Position numbers and translations under genes: made by a program | In this document: one piece after another, positions 23,895 to 33,220 of the stretch | How the letters are laid out: each line of letters opens with the position of its first letter | Numbering within the stretch: the first letter of the stretch is position 1 | Notes under the pieces: generated by a model | The model's input: only the letters and a program-made list of their open reading frames with translations | What the model was told of the DNA's origin: nothing | Databases searched by the model: none | Assembly: GCF_001953055.1 (NCBI RefSeq) | Contig: NZ_CP019044.1 | Span: 1,984,001 to 2,048,000, forward strand | Direction of reading: 5' to 3' | DNA length: 64,000 nt | Origin: Salaquimonas pukyongi | GTDB taxonomy: Bacteria; Pseudomonadota; Alphaproteobacteria; Rhizobiales; Rhizobiaceae

Positions 23895-24719
23895 ATGGCG
23901 CAAATCGTATCCTTGACGGGCGAGGCTTCACAATCAGGCCCGCTGAAAACCCAGCTCGATGGCAAGGTGCTGACGATTACGCTCGCCAATCCGCCTGCCC
24001 ATGCCCTGTCGCTTGAAATGATCGGACTTCTGCACGGGGCGCTGCTTGATGCCCGCGACAATCCCAAGGTCGCCGTCATCGTGATTGCGTCAAGCGGCAA
24101 GGTCTTCTGTGCCGGCCATGATCTTAAACAGATGCGCGGCTACCGGGAGGGTGCTGATGGCGGCGCAAGAGCGCTTGAGACGCTGTTTGCCGCCTGTTCG
24201 GAAATGATGAAGGCAATCCCCCGCCTGCCGAAAACCGTCATCGCCAAGGTGGACGGCATCGCCACCGCCGCCGGCTGTCAGCTTGTTGCTGCCTGTGATC
24301 TTGCCTTTGCTTCTGAGGATGCCCAATTCGGCACGCCGGGCGTCAGCATTGGCGGCTTTTGCGCCACTCCCATGGTGGCCCTGTCGCGCAACCTTTCCCG
24401 CAAACATGCCATGGAGATGCTGCTGACCGGCGACATGGTCGACGCAAAAACCGCCATGCGCATGGGCCTCGTCAACAAGATCGTGCCGCGTGACTATCTC
24501 GATCAGGTGGTCGCCAAGATGGCTGAACGCATCGCCTCAAAATCGGCGATGGCAATCGCCAGGGGAAAGCGCGCCTTCTACGAGCAGGCCGACATGCGTC
24601 TTTCCGAAGCCTATGACTATGCCAACCGCGTCATGGTCGAGAGCTTCACCACGGCCGATTCCGATGAGGGACTGGACGCGTTCATCGGCAAGCGCAAGCC
24701 CGAGTGGAAAGGTGAATAA
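23895..24719 (+). CDS. Enoyl-CoA hydratase/isomerase family protein
   Basis: The 274-residue crotonase-fold protein has SSGKVFCAGHDLKQM (first oxyanion-hole region) and KVDGIATAAGCQLVAACDLAFA (second). The fold pattern continues through FGTPGVSIGGFCATPMVALSR. Where classic hydratases have a catalytic Glu pair, here TPGVSIG and the neighbouring residues differ, so hydratase versus isomerase or other chemistry cannot be told. It is a single gene; the MITE-like repeat follows its stop by 16 bp. Confidence 0.83.
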   Translation: MAQIVSLTGEASQSGPLKTQLDGKVLTITLANPPAHALSLEMIGLLHGALLDARDNPKVAVIVIASSGKVFCAGHDLKQMRGYREGADGGARALETLFAACSEMMKAIPRLPKTVIAKVDGIATAAGCQLVAACDLAFASEDAQFGTPGVSIGGFCATPMVALSRNLSRKHAMEMLLTGDMVDAKTAMRMGLVNKIVPRDYLDQVVAKMAERIASKSAMAIARGKRAFYEQADMRLSEAYDYANRVMVESFTTADSDEGLDAFIGKRKPEWKGE

Positions 24720-24735
24720 CACGAGCCCTGCTTCC

Positions 24736-24951
24736 AGGCTGTATCGACATTTGGGCTTCGCACGCGGCGCGAGACGGATTTCGTCTCTGGCAAGGCGAAA
24801 AATCCACCGCGTTCTGCAAGAATAGGGGGAAAATCGCCCACTTCAGGGTCGCGGAACCTCGAAAGGATAGCGACCTGTCATCGGTCCCGCTCCTGGAATT
24901 GAACGATTTTCCCCAATACCGCGCTCCAAATCCTGAATGTCGATACAGCCT
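24736..24951. mobile_element. MITE-like element, family B, copy 2 (216 bp)
   Basis: The left end AGGCTGTATCGACATTTGGG is identical to copy 1. The right end differs from copy 1 at two bases (TGAATG for CAAATG region). It contains about 32 bp, starting at TCGTCTCTGGC, that copy 1 lacks. It lies directly upstream of the second DAO-GcvT gene, in the same orientation as copy 1, 9.6 kb away. It has no coding capacity. The stretch 24720-25030 holds only this element and the promoter region of the next gene. Confidence 0.72.
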
Positions 24952-25030
24952 GGGGTGTTTTACCGCTGGTGCAACTTCGTCATTGACGGGTCTGTACACC
25001 TCTGTTCAATAACCGGACGGAGGTGCATTC

Positions 25031-27459
25031 ATGAAATCCCATACACGTGTTGCGGTGATCGGCGGCGGGGTCGTCGGCTGCTCGGTGCTCTACCATCTTA
25101 CCAAGCTCGGCTGGAACGACATCATGCTCATAGAGCGCTCGGAACTGACTTCCGGCTCCACCTGGCATGCTGCGGGCGGTTTTCACACGCTCAATGCGGA
25201 TACCAACATGGCCGCCCTTCAGGGTTACACGATCCGCCTGTACCGGGAACTGGAGGAGATTACCGGCCAGTCCTGCGGCCTGCATCATGTCGGCGGCATC
25301 ACCCTTGCCGGCGACCGCGACCGCATGGACTATCTCGTCGCCGAACACGCCAAGCACAAATATATGGGGCTTGATACCCGTATCGTGGGACCGGACGAAA
25401 TCCGCGAACTTTCGCCAATCACCGACACCGGCGGCGTCATTGGCGGCCTTTACGATCCCCTTGACGGTCACCTTGATCCTTCCGGCACCACCCATGCCTA
25501 TGCCCGGGCGGCACGCATGGCAGGGGCGGAAATCGTGCTGCGCAATCCTGTGAAGGAACTGAACCACCGCGCGGACGGCAGCTGGGATGTGGTCACGGAA
25601 CAGGGAGCTGTCCACGCAGAACACGTGGTCAATGCCGCCGGTCTTTGGGCGCGCGAAGTGGGCGAACTGGCAGGCGTCTATTTCCCGCTCCATCCCATGG
25701 AGCATCAATACCTAATTACCGAGGAAACGCCGGAAGTCTATGAGCGCGAAAGCGAACTGCCGCACGTAATGGACCCCGAAGGCGAAAGCTATCTGCGCCA
25801 GGAAGGCCGTGGCATCTGCATCGGCTTTTACGAGCAGCAATGTGATCCCTGGGCAGTGGGCGGGACGCCTGCCGAGTTCGGCCATGAACTGCTGAACGAC
25901 AATCTGGAACGCATCGGCGACTCGCTCGAATTTGCCTTCAAGCGGTTTCCGGTGCTCGAGCGCGCCGGCATCAAGCGCGTCATCAACGGCCCCTTTACCT
26001 TTGCCCCCGACGGCAACCCCCTGGTCGGCCCCGTGCCCGGCAAAAAGAACTTCTGGTCGGCCTGTGCCGTCATGGCAGGCTTTTCCCAGGGCGGCGGTGT
26101 CGGCCTGACCCTGGCCGAATGGATGGTCGAGGGCGAACCTTCCCGCGATGTATTTGCCATGGATGTCGCCCGTTTCGGCGAATGGATCACCCCGGTTACA
26201 CGCGCCCCAAGGTGAAGGAGAACTACCAGCGCCGCTTCTCCGTTTCCTATCCCAATGAGGAACTGCCCGCTGCAAGACCCCACCAGACCACCCCCGCCTA
26301 CCCGCTCTGGCGGGATCGGCGCGCCGTCTTCGGCGCCCAATACGGCATGGAGGTCGTCAACTACTTTGCCCGTGAAGACGAACCACTGGAGGAAACCCCA
26401 ACCTTCCGCCGCTCAAATGCCTTCGCCACCGTGGCGGAAGAATGCCGCGCCGTGCGTGAAGCCGTCGGCATCAATGAAATCCACAATTTCGGCAAGTTCC
26501 AGGTCAAGGGACCCCATGCCAGAGACTGGCTCGATCGCATCATGGCAGGCCGCATTCCCAAGCCCGGCCGCCTGTCGCTTACCCCGATGCTGTCGCCCAA
26601 GGGCAAGCTGATCGGCGATTTCACCGTTTCCTGCCTGTCGCAAACACAGTTCCAGCTTACAGCCTCCTTCGGCATGCAGGCAGCGCATATGCGCTGGTTT
26701 GAAGCAAATCTCTCTGCCGATGACCGCGTGATGATCGAAAACATTTCCACCCGGCGCATCGGTTTTCAGATTGCCGGCCCAAAGGCACGCGACCTGTTGA
26801 AGGCTGTCGCCTATCCCGAAATTTCGGACATGAAATTCATGGATGTGCGCTTTTGCGATATCGGCACATCGCGCGCCATCGTCCAGCGCGTCTCCTACAC
26901 CGGCGATCTGGGCTATGAAATCTATGTCCCCGCCGAAGAACAGCCGCAGCTTTTTGCCGTCCTTGAACAAGCCGGCACACCGCTCGGCATGAAGCCGTTC
27001 GGCATGCGCGCCATGATGTCGTTAAGGCTGGAAAAGGGCTTTGGTTCCTGGGCCCGGGAATTCCGCCCTGACTACGGTCCCTGCGAAACCGGCATGGACC
27101 GCTTTGTCGCCTGGAAGAAAAACACCGATTTCATAGGCCGTGCTGCAGCCGAAAAGGAACGCGCCGAAGGGCCGGCACGCAGGCTTTGCACCTTTGCCGT
27201 CGAGGCTGACCCCTCAAACATGGATCAGGGGGATGTCTGGGGCGATGAACCGGTCTTTATCGATGGCAAGGTCGTGGGCTTCGTTACCTCTGGCGGGTTT
27301 GCCCATTATTCGCAGACCTCGGTCGCCATCGGCTTTCTGCCGGTGGAACTGATCAGTGAAGGGCGCGAGGTGGAAATCGAAATCCTTGGCGAAATGCGCA
27401 AGGCCCGGCTCTATACCCAACCGCTGTTCGACCCCGATGGCGAGCGCATGCGGGGATGA
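25031..27459 (+). pseudogene. DAO-GcvT flavoprotein (dimethylglycine/sarcosine dehydrogenase-like), copy 2, one-base frameshift
   Basis: The locus reads as two overlapping frames: 25031-26215 (394 residues, DAO domain with IGGGVVGCSVLYHL and GSTWHAAGG) and a frame ending at 27459 that carries the GcvT domains. The first frame ends EWITPVTRAPR, while the next frame continues as GYTRPKVKENYQRRF, which is what the intact paralogues show. Adding one C to the CCCC run at 26190-26193 restores a single 809-residue protein. Either the gene is broken, the sequence has a homopolymer error, or two polypeptides are made. No clear ribosome site for a separate second half is seen. The intact form would demethylate an N-methyl substrate with folate. 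Confidence 0.8.
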
Positions 27460-27620
27460 AACTTGTCTTCTCTTCGCGACGCTTTACGTAAAGCAGACAG
27501 CCGGGCTTGACGTAACATCAAACACGGGTGCCATCGCCGGGCTTTGCCCTCGCCTCCTCCATCATCCTCGACCGCGTCTCCTTCGTCATCCTCGGCCTTT
27601 TCCCACGCCTCCTTCGTCAT

Positions 27621-27755
27621 CCTCGGCCCTGAGCCGAGGATCCAGTGAATACCCCGTGATGCTGGATCGTCGGGTCAAGCCCGACGATGACGAACATCAC
27701 TGGCTTCGCAGAGAAGGAAACATCACGGCACAGGTCCTCGGGACAAGCCCGAGGA
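27621..27755. repeat. Cluster of REP-like palindromes in a convergent gap
   Basis: Three hairpins of related sequence occur: CCTCGGC/GCCGAGG (27621-27639), TCGTCGGG/CCCGACGA (27667-27687) and TCCTCGGG/CCCGAGGA (27735-27755). CGTCATCCTCGG-type half units also lie at 27554-27600. The loops share CAAG in the last two. They fill the 335-bp gap between convergent genes (27460-27794) and may terminate both transcripts. Similar GC-rich intergenic palindromes are common in alphaproteobacteria. Confidence 0.7.
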
Positions 27756-27794
27756 TGACATTCATCTAACAAGCCGCCCTTGCAGCAGCGCGCC

Positions 27795-29054
27795 CTACCC
27801 CTGGCGCAGCATCCTGACATTGCGCTGTACTGCTTCCACCGTCTCGGCAATCTCTTCGGCGGTGTTGTAATTGGCGATACCGATGCGAACGACACCTTGG
27901 TCCGGATCGATACCAAGCTGATGCACCACTTCCCAGGCATAGTTGTGCCCGGCCCAGCAGAAGATGCCCTCTTCGTTGAGGCGGTTGACCAGTTCCTGCG
28001 GTGAGATATCGGCAAGGGTGAAGGAAACCGTTGGCACGCGTTCTGAAAAACGGGCCTTGTCGGTGATGCCGTAAACCGTCAGGTCATCGACCTGCAAAAG
28101 CCCGTCAATCAGTTCGCCGCACAAGGCATTTTCATGCGCGATGGAGGCGCTGTAGGCTGCCGCAATCTTCTGCCGCCGCCGCCCATCTTCACCGCACTCC
28201 CCGCCCAGCCAGGCAATATAATCCACCGTCGCTTCAAGCCCCGCCACCAGTTCAATCTGCGGCGTGCCGGTCTCGAAGCGGTAAGGCAATGCGTTGTCGG
28301 AACAGCGGCACTTATAGGCATCGAGCTTTTCCAGCACCGAACGCCGCCCGTAAAGAATGCCAAGATGCGGCCCGAAGAACTTGTAGGCTGAGCAAACGAG
28401 AAAATCGCAGTCGAGCGCCCCCACATCACACAGCCCGTGCGGGGCAAACTGAACGGCATCCACATAGGTCAGGATGCCCGCTGCCTTTGCAATTGCCACC
28501 AATTCGCCCACCGCATTGGTGGCGCCGGTCAGATTGCTGGAATAGTTCAGCGCCAGGACCCTGGTGCGGTCGGTGATGGCGGCCTTGAGCACGTCTTCTT
28601 CCACCGTCCAGCTGCCGGTCGAAAAGGGTACTTTGCGGATATTAAGCCCCAGATCGTCCGCCAGTTGCAGCCAGGGCGAGACATTGCCCTCATGGTCCAT
28701 CTGCGTGACGATGATTTCATCGCCCGGCTTGAGCCCGCGCCCGATCATTCGGGAAAAATGATAGGTCAGGCTGGTCATGTTCGGCCCGATGATGACTTCA
28801 TCCTCATCGCATCCAAGAAAATCGGCCATGGCACCATGGCCGCGCTCGATGATGCTGCCCGCCGCCCGGGAGGTCGGAAAATCCCCGCCAAGATTGGCGT
28901 TTTTGTTGAGGATTGCGTCGCCGATCGCATCGGCAACGCTCCGGGGCACCTGGGTCCCGGCCGGATTGTCCAGATAGATGCGGCGGCTTGCCCCGTCTTT
29001 CGTTGCAAGCGAGGGAAACCGCGCCCTTACGGCCTCCAGAGGAAAAGCGGTCAT
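27795..29054 (-). CDS. Class V aminotransferase, cysteine desulfurase-like
   Basis: The 419-residue PLP enzyme shows IYLDNPAGTQVPRSVADAI at the start, QMDHEGNVSPWLQLA, YVDAVQFAPHGLCDVGALDCDFLVCSAYKFFGPHLG (Lys of SAYKFFGPH binds PLP) and a C-terminal FCWAGHNYAWEVV. This is the subgroup often annotated cysteine desulfurase-like protein. It lacks the mobile Cys loop context of true IscS/SufS that I can recognise, so a role in amino acid or betaine metabolism is equally possible. The start at 29054 fits family length. It lies 74 bp after glpK on the same strand. Confidence 0.8.
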   Translation of the reverse strand: MTAFPLEAVRARFPSLATKDGASRRIYLDNPAGTQVPRSVADAIGDAILNKNANLGGDFPTSRAAGSIIERGHGAMADFLGCDEDEVIIGPNMTSLTYHFSRMIGRGLKPGDEIIVTQMDHEGNVSPWLQLADDLGLNIRKVPFSTGSWTVEEDVLKAAITDRTRVLALNYSSNLTGATNAVGELVAIAKAAGILTYVDAVQFAPHGLCDVGALDCDFLVCSAYKFFGPHLGILYGRRSVLEKLDAYKCRCSDNALPYRFETGTPQIELVAGLEATVDYIAWLGGECGEDGRRRQKIAAAYSASIAHENALCGELIDGLLQVDDLTVYGITDKARFSERVPTVSFTLADISPQELVNRLNEEGIFCWAGHNYAWEVVHQLGIDPDQGVVRIGIANYNTAEEIAETVEAVQRNVRMLRQG

Positions 29055-29128
29055 GAGCGGTATCCTTGAAACGGGTTGTGGAAAGTGGGCGCGGCCAAGC
29101 CAGCGCGCAGAACATCAGCGTGAAAGCG

Positions 29129-30625
29129 TCAACGTGAAAGCGTCCGCGACACCGCATCCTGCCAGCCGGCCAGCTTGCGCTGGCGCTCGGCCGCCTTCAT
29201 CTTTGGCTTGAAGCGGGTATCGAGCGCCCAGGTCTTTGCAAAACCCTGCTTGTCGGGCCACACACCGGCACGCGATCCCGCGAGCCATGCCGCCCCCAAT
29301 GCCGTTGTCTCCAGAACCACCGGGCGGTCGACCGGAGCGTTCAGGATGTCGGCCAGAAACTGCATCGTCCAGTCTGAGGCCACCATGCCACCATCGACGC
29401 GCAACACGGTCTTGCGCGTGCCGGTCGATTTCCAGTCCTTGCGCATGGCTGTCAGCAGGTCATGGGTCTGATAGCACACCGCTTCAAGCGTTGCCTTTGC
29501 GATCTCATTGGGACCAGTGCCCCGCGTCAGCCCGAACAGGGCACCACGCGCCTCCGCATCCCAGTATGGCGCACCAAGCCCGACAAAGGCCGGCACCAGA
29601 TAGACGTCCTGATTGGGATCGGCGCTTGCTGCCATCTTGCCGCTTTCGGCGGCCGCCTTCATGAATTTCAGCCCGTCGCGCAGCCACTGCACGCTGGCGC
29701 CCGCCATGAAGATCGAGCCTTCCAGCGCGTAGGTCGTCTTGCCATTGAGCCGGTAGGCAATGGTTGTCAGCAACCGGTTTTTGGAGCGCACCATGTCGCC
29801 GCCGGTATTGAGCAGGGCAAAACAGCCCGTACCATAAGTCGACTTCATCATGCCGGGGGCAAAACAGGCATTGCCGATGGTGGCAGCCTGCTGGTCGCCG
29901 GCGACGCCGAGGATCGGGATTTCCGCGCCCAGAACGGATTTTTCCGCAATGCCGAAATCATCGGCGCAATCAAGCACCTGCGGAAGGACCGCCGGCGGCA
30001 CGCCCAGAAGGTCAAGCAGCCCCTTGTCCCACTTGTTCGTTTTGATGTTGAACATCAGCGTGCGGGAGGCATTGGTGGCATCGGTAACGTGCCGCTTGCC
30101 GCCGGTTAACCGCCAGATAAGGAAGCTGTCGATGGTGCCGAAGGCGATCTGGCCAGCTTCCGCTTTCTTGCGCAGCCCCTTGACCCGGTCGAGCACCCAG
30201 GCAGCCTTGGTGCCGGAAAAATACGGATCGAGCAGCAAACCCGTCTTGCGGGTAAACGCAGATTCGTGACCGGCCTTCTTCAGTTTTTCGCAGGTTTCTG
30301 CGGTGCGCCGGTCCTGCCAGACGATTGCCTTGTGAACCGGTTTGCCGGTCTTGCGGTCCCACAGAACCGTGGTCTCGCGCTGATTGGTAATGCCGATGGC
30401 GGAAATATCCGATGGCTTGATCTTCGCCTTGCGCAGTGCCTGTTTGCAGGTCGCAACCACCGTCTGCCAGATTTCGTCCGCATCATGCTCCACCCAGCCT
30501 GATTTCGGAAAATACTGGGTGAATTCCTTCTGCCCGACACCGATGATTTTCTGGTTTTTGTCGAAAACGATGGCGCGTGTGGACGTGGTGCCCTGATCGA
30601 TCGCCAGAATATAGCCAGTTGCCAT
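29129..30625 (-). CDS. glpK: Glycerol kinase
   Basis: The 498-residue FGGY-family kinase phosphorylates glycerol to glycerol 3-phosphate. Clear landmarks are [60 protein letters not shown] and [13 protein letters not shown] 30625 has GGGGAGGAG upstream; the open frame before it is not coding. No glpF or glpD is adjacent. It is a stand-alone gene or part of a short transcript with the aminotransferase gene. Confidence 0.95.
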   Translation of the reverse strand: MATGYILAIDQGTTSTRAIVFDKNQKIIGVGQKEFTQYFPKSGWVEHDADEIWQTVVATCKQALRKAKIKPSDISAIGITNQRETTVLWDRKTGKPVHKAIVWQDRRTAETCEKLKKAGHESAFTRKTGLLLDPYFSGTKAAWVLDRVKGLRKKAEAGQIAFGTIDSFLIWRLTGGKRHVTDATNASRTLMFNIKTNKWDKGLLDLLGVPPAVLPQVLDCADDFGIAEKSVLGAEIPILGVAGDQQAATIGNACFAPGMMKSTYGTGCFALLNTGGDMVRSKNRLLTTIAYRLNGKTTYALEGSIFMAGASVQWLRDGLKFMKAAAESGKMAASADPNQDVYLVPAFVGLGAPYWDAEARGALFGLTRGTGPNEIAKATLEAVCYQTHDLLTAMRKDWKSTGTRKTVLRVDGGMVASDWTMQFLADILNAPVDRPVVLETTALGAAWLAGSRAGVWPDKQGFAKTWALDTRFKPKMKAAERQRKLAGWQDAVSRTLSR

Positions 30626-30813
30626 TTCTCCTCCCCGGATTTGCTGCCCGCCTGACAAACATGAAGCGCCCGCCCGGTCAAGCTTGCAAGCCAGCAGTAC
30701 ACACCACCTTGTCATGCCCATTGCCATCGCACGGGGCAACGCACTAGTCTTGCCCCGATTCTCGTGCCAATGAATGAGCCCTGACCCTAGCTGGTTATTT
30801 ACTGGAGGCGTCC

Positions 30814-31818
30814 ATGTCGGCAGACACTGTGACGATAAAACTGGACGATGTAAAAACCCTGGCCAAGGCAGCATTGCTGAATGCCGGCTGTGACAACGCC
30901 AATGCCGACGCCATCACACAGGTAGTCTGGATGGCAGAACGCGATGGCTGCTCCAGCCACGGCCTTTTCCGCATTCCCGGCTACTGCAAATCGCTCAACA
31001 GCGGCAAGGTAAACGGTGCCGCCCGGCCCATGCTGGATCGTGCTGCACCTTCTGTCCTTTGGGTTGATGGCGATGGCGGGTATGCGCCAATCGCCCATAA
31101 AACCATGCTGGAAGATTTCGCCGAGCTGGTACGGGCCCAGGGCGTGGCGCTGGCGGCCATCACCAACACCTTTCATTTTGCTGCCCTTTGGCCGGAGGTG
31201 GAGATGCTCTCCAGCCGGGGGCTGGTCGCAATGGCCTGTACCTCCTACAAGCCAACCGTTGCGCCCCATGGCGGCAGAAAGCCGCTCTACGGCACCAATC
31301 CGTTCGCCTTTTCCTGGCCCCGCCCGGACGGCGATCCGGTAACCTTCGATCAGGCAAGCGCCACCATGGCGCGGGGCGACATCCAGATTCACCAGCGTGA
31401 CGGCAAGAAGGTCGGCGACGGGGTGGGCGTTGATTCAGATGGCAATCCAACCAATGATCCGGAGAAAATTCTCGAAGGCGCCCAGCTTGCCTTTGGCGGC
31501 CACAAGGGATCTTCCATCGCCATGATGGTGGAGTTGCTGGCCGGTCCCCTGCTCGGTGAAAATCTGAGCCTTGAGGCTGCTGAAACCGACCTCAACGATG
31601 GCGGGCCGGCGCGCGGCGGAGAATTCATACTCGCTTTCGATCCGGCAAAGACCCGTCAAAAAACTGAATCAGGCGGCAATGCCGAGCGGCTGTTTGCCGC
31701 CATGCTGGAACAGGAAGGCGTTCGTTTGCCAGGACAGGGCCGGGTGACCCGCCGTGCCGAGGTGGCGGAAAAAGGCGTTGTCGTTCCCCGCTCGCTGATG
31801 GAGCAGATCGAGATTTAG
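30814..31818 (+). CDS. Ldh2-family NAD(P)-dependent oxidoreductase (malate/lactate/sulfolactate dehydrogenase type)
   Basis: The 334-residue protein has the Ldh2 pattern: [70 protein letters not shown] and [21 protein letters not shown]. The family includes malate, ureidoglycolate, piperideine-2-carboxylate and (R)-sulfolactate (ComC) dehydrogenases. The latter is worth noting because xsc, ackA and a TauE-type exporter follow. [10 protein letters not shown] rather than the NHFGxAGxY loop suggests a subgroup near imine reductases. The TAG stop is the start of TAGAGCGT. It converges on ackA with a 12-bp gap. Confidence 0.8.
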   Translation: MSADTVTIKLDDVKTLAKAALLNAGCDNANADAITQVVWMAERDGCSSHGLFRIPGYCKSLNSGKVNGAARPMLDRAAPSVLWVDGDGGYAPIAHKTMLEDFAELVRAQGVALAAITNTFHFAALWPEVEMLSSRGLVAMACTSYKPTVAPHGGRKPLYGTNPFAFSWPRPDGDPVTFDQASATMARGDIQIHQRDGKKVGDGVGVDSDGNPTNDPEKILEGAQLAFGGHKGSSIAMMVELLAGPLLGENLSLEAAETDLNDGGPARGGEFILAFDPAKTRQKTESGGNAERLFAAMLEQEGVRLPGQGRVTRRAEVAEKGVVVPRSLMEQIEI

Positions 31819-31830
31819 AGCGTATCTCGC

Positions 31831-33033
31831 TCAGGCCACCAGCCGCGCCGTTTCTGCGGCAATGACCTTTTCTTCATCGGTACGCACCATGTAAACAGGC
31901 AAACGGGCACCTGCCGGCGAGATCGCTAAAGGCTCACGGCCAGCCCGTGCCTGATTGGCATCGCCATCAACACCAGCGCCCAGCCAGCCGAGGCCTTCCA
32001 TGATCCTGCCGCGCACCCTCGCGCTGTTTTCACCGATGCCGCCGGTGAACACAAAGCCGTCAAGCCCGCCAAGAGCCGCCACCAGCGATCCCGTCTCCCG
32101 CACGATGCGGTAACAAAACGCTTCAACGGCAAACCGCGCCGCTGCCTCATCGGAGGCCTCCAGCACCCGCATGTCGGCACTGATGCCCGAAAGACCGAGC
32201 AAGCCGCTTTCCTTTTGCAACAGGTGGCTCAGGCGCCCGGCCTCCATGCCCTGTTCTTCCAGCAGATAGACGATAACCCCCGGATCGGTAAGGCCCGGCC
32301 GGGTTCCCATGATGAGGCCGTCAAGCGGCGTAAAGCCCATTGTGGTAGCAATGGATTTTCCTTTGTGAAGCGCACAAAGGCTCGCGCCATTGCCGAGATG
32401 GGCAACGATGACCCGATCCGGCAAGCCACCGGGCAGGAAGCGTTGAAGGCTGTTGGCAACCGACTGATAGCTCAGCCCGTGAAAGCCGTACCGCCTTATC
32501 CCGGCCTCGCGCAACTCCCCTGGCAGGGCAAGCGTTGTGGCAATTTCAGGCTGCGTTGCGTGAAAAGCGGTATCGAAACAGGCAATCTGCGGCAAATCCG
32601 GCCACAGGCTGCGAACCGTTCGGATGGCCGAAAGGTTATGGGGATTGTGCAATCGCGCCAGCGGGATCAGCCGCTCGATTTCCGCTTCAACCGAAGCATC
32701 GACACGGCAGGCCGCTGAAAACGCCGATCCGCCATGCACCACCCGGTGCCCCGCTGCCATGATGGCAAAGCCGCTTTTTTCCAGTCCTTCCAGCACCCAG
32801 CAAATCGCCGCTTCGTGACTGGCGTCGCCCGCCAGTTCCCCGAAATTCTGCACTTCCTTATGCGTTTCCTGCGGCAAGTCGGCTTCAACGGCGCCGGTGC
32901 CGATGCCTGAAACCTGACCGGTCAGCAGCCTGTTTTCGGGCGCGGCAGCATCATACAGGGCAAACTTCACCGAAGACGATCCGGCGTTGATAACCAGAAT
33001 TGACGGCGTTGGGGTATTTCCGGCCGCCCCCAT
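31831..33033 (-). CDS. ackA: Acetate kinase
   Basis: The 400-residue enzyme interconverts acetyl phosphate and acetate with ATP formation. Seen: ILVINAGSSSVKFALYD, AGHRVVHGGSAF, RRYGFHGLSYQSVA, VIVAHLGNGASLCAL, GFTPLDGLIMGTRPG (all signature motifs) and DGFVFTGGIGENSARVR. ATG 33033 has GGAGGT 4 bases upstream; the ATG at 33045 is inside that region. Xsc, encoded 1.9 kb away, releases acetyl phosphate, so AckA would give ATP from sulfoacetaldehyde breakdown in place of the more usual Pta. It is divergent from tauR with shared operator-like repeats. Confidence 0.93.
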   Translation of the reverse strand: MGAAGNTPTPSILVINAGSSSVKFALYDAAAPENRLLTGQVSGIGTGAVEADLPQETHKEVQNFGELAGDASHEAAICWVLEGLEKSGFAIMAAGHRVVHGGSAFSAACRVDASVEAEIERLIPLARLHNPHNLSAIRTVRSLWPDLPQIACFDTAFHATQPEIATTLALPGELREAGIRRYGFHGLSYQSVANSLQRFLPGGLPDRVIVAHLGNGASLCALHKGKSIATTMGFTPLDGLIMGTRPGLTDPGVIVYLLEEQGMEAGRLSHLLQKESGLLGLSGISADMRVLEASDEAAARFAVEAFCYRIVRETGSLVAALGGLDGFVFTGGIGENSARVRGRIMEGLGWLGAGVDGDANQARAGREPLAISPAGARLPVYMVRTDEEKVIAAETARLVA

Positions 33034-33105
33034 TGCTACCTCCATGCAAAACGCTCCAAACCATGATCTGGGCTGTATCGTGTCACAAAGACAATAAACC
33101 GGCTA

Positions 33106-33134
33106 TTGGACCAGATATGGTGCCAATTTGACCA
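33106..33134. promoter_or_regulatory. Candidate TauR operator in the ackA-tauR divergent region
   Basis: TTGGACCA (33106-33113) and TTTGACCA (33127-33134) are direct repeats 21 bp apart, two helical turns. Read on the reverse strand, the same area gives TTGGCACCAT then CTGGTCCAAT, closely like the repeats upstream of xsc at 34818. MocR-type TauR proteins bind direct repeats of this kind. Confidence 0.5.
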
Positions 33135-33220
33135 AATCGATCCGCATGGGATAGAACCAGCGCTTTACCGCGCCGCGGCAGTTCTCGCGGTGACCGCCAT
33201 GCTTCCAGAAAGGTACCGGT

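Noticed and set aside
26190-26194. Programmed frameshifting in the second DAO-GcvT gene
   Set aside because: No slippery heptamer or downstream stem was seen, and the paralogues need no shift; a mutation or sequence error is simpler.
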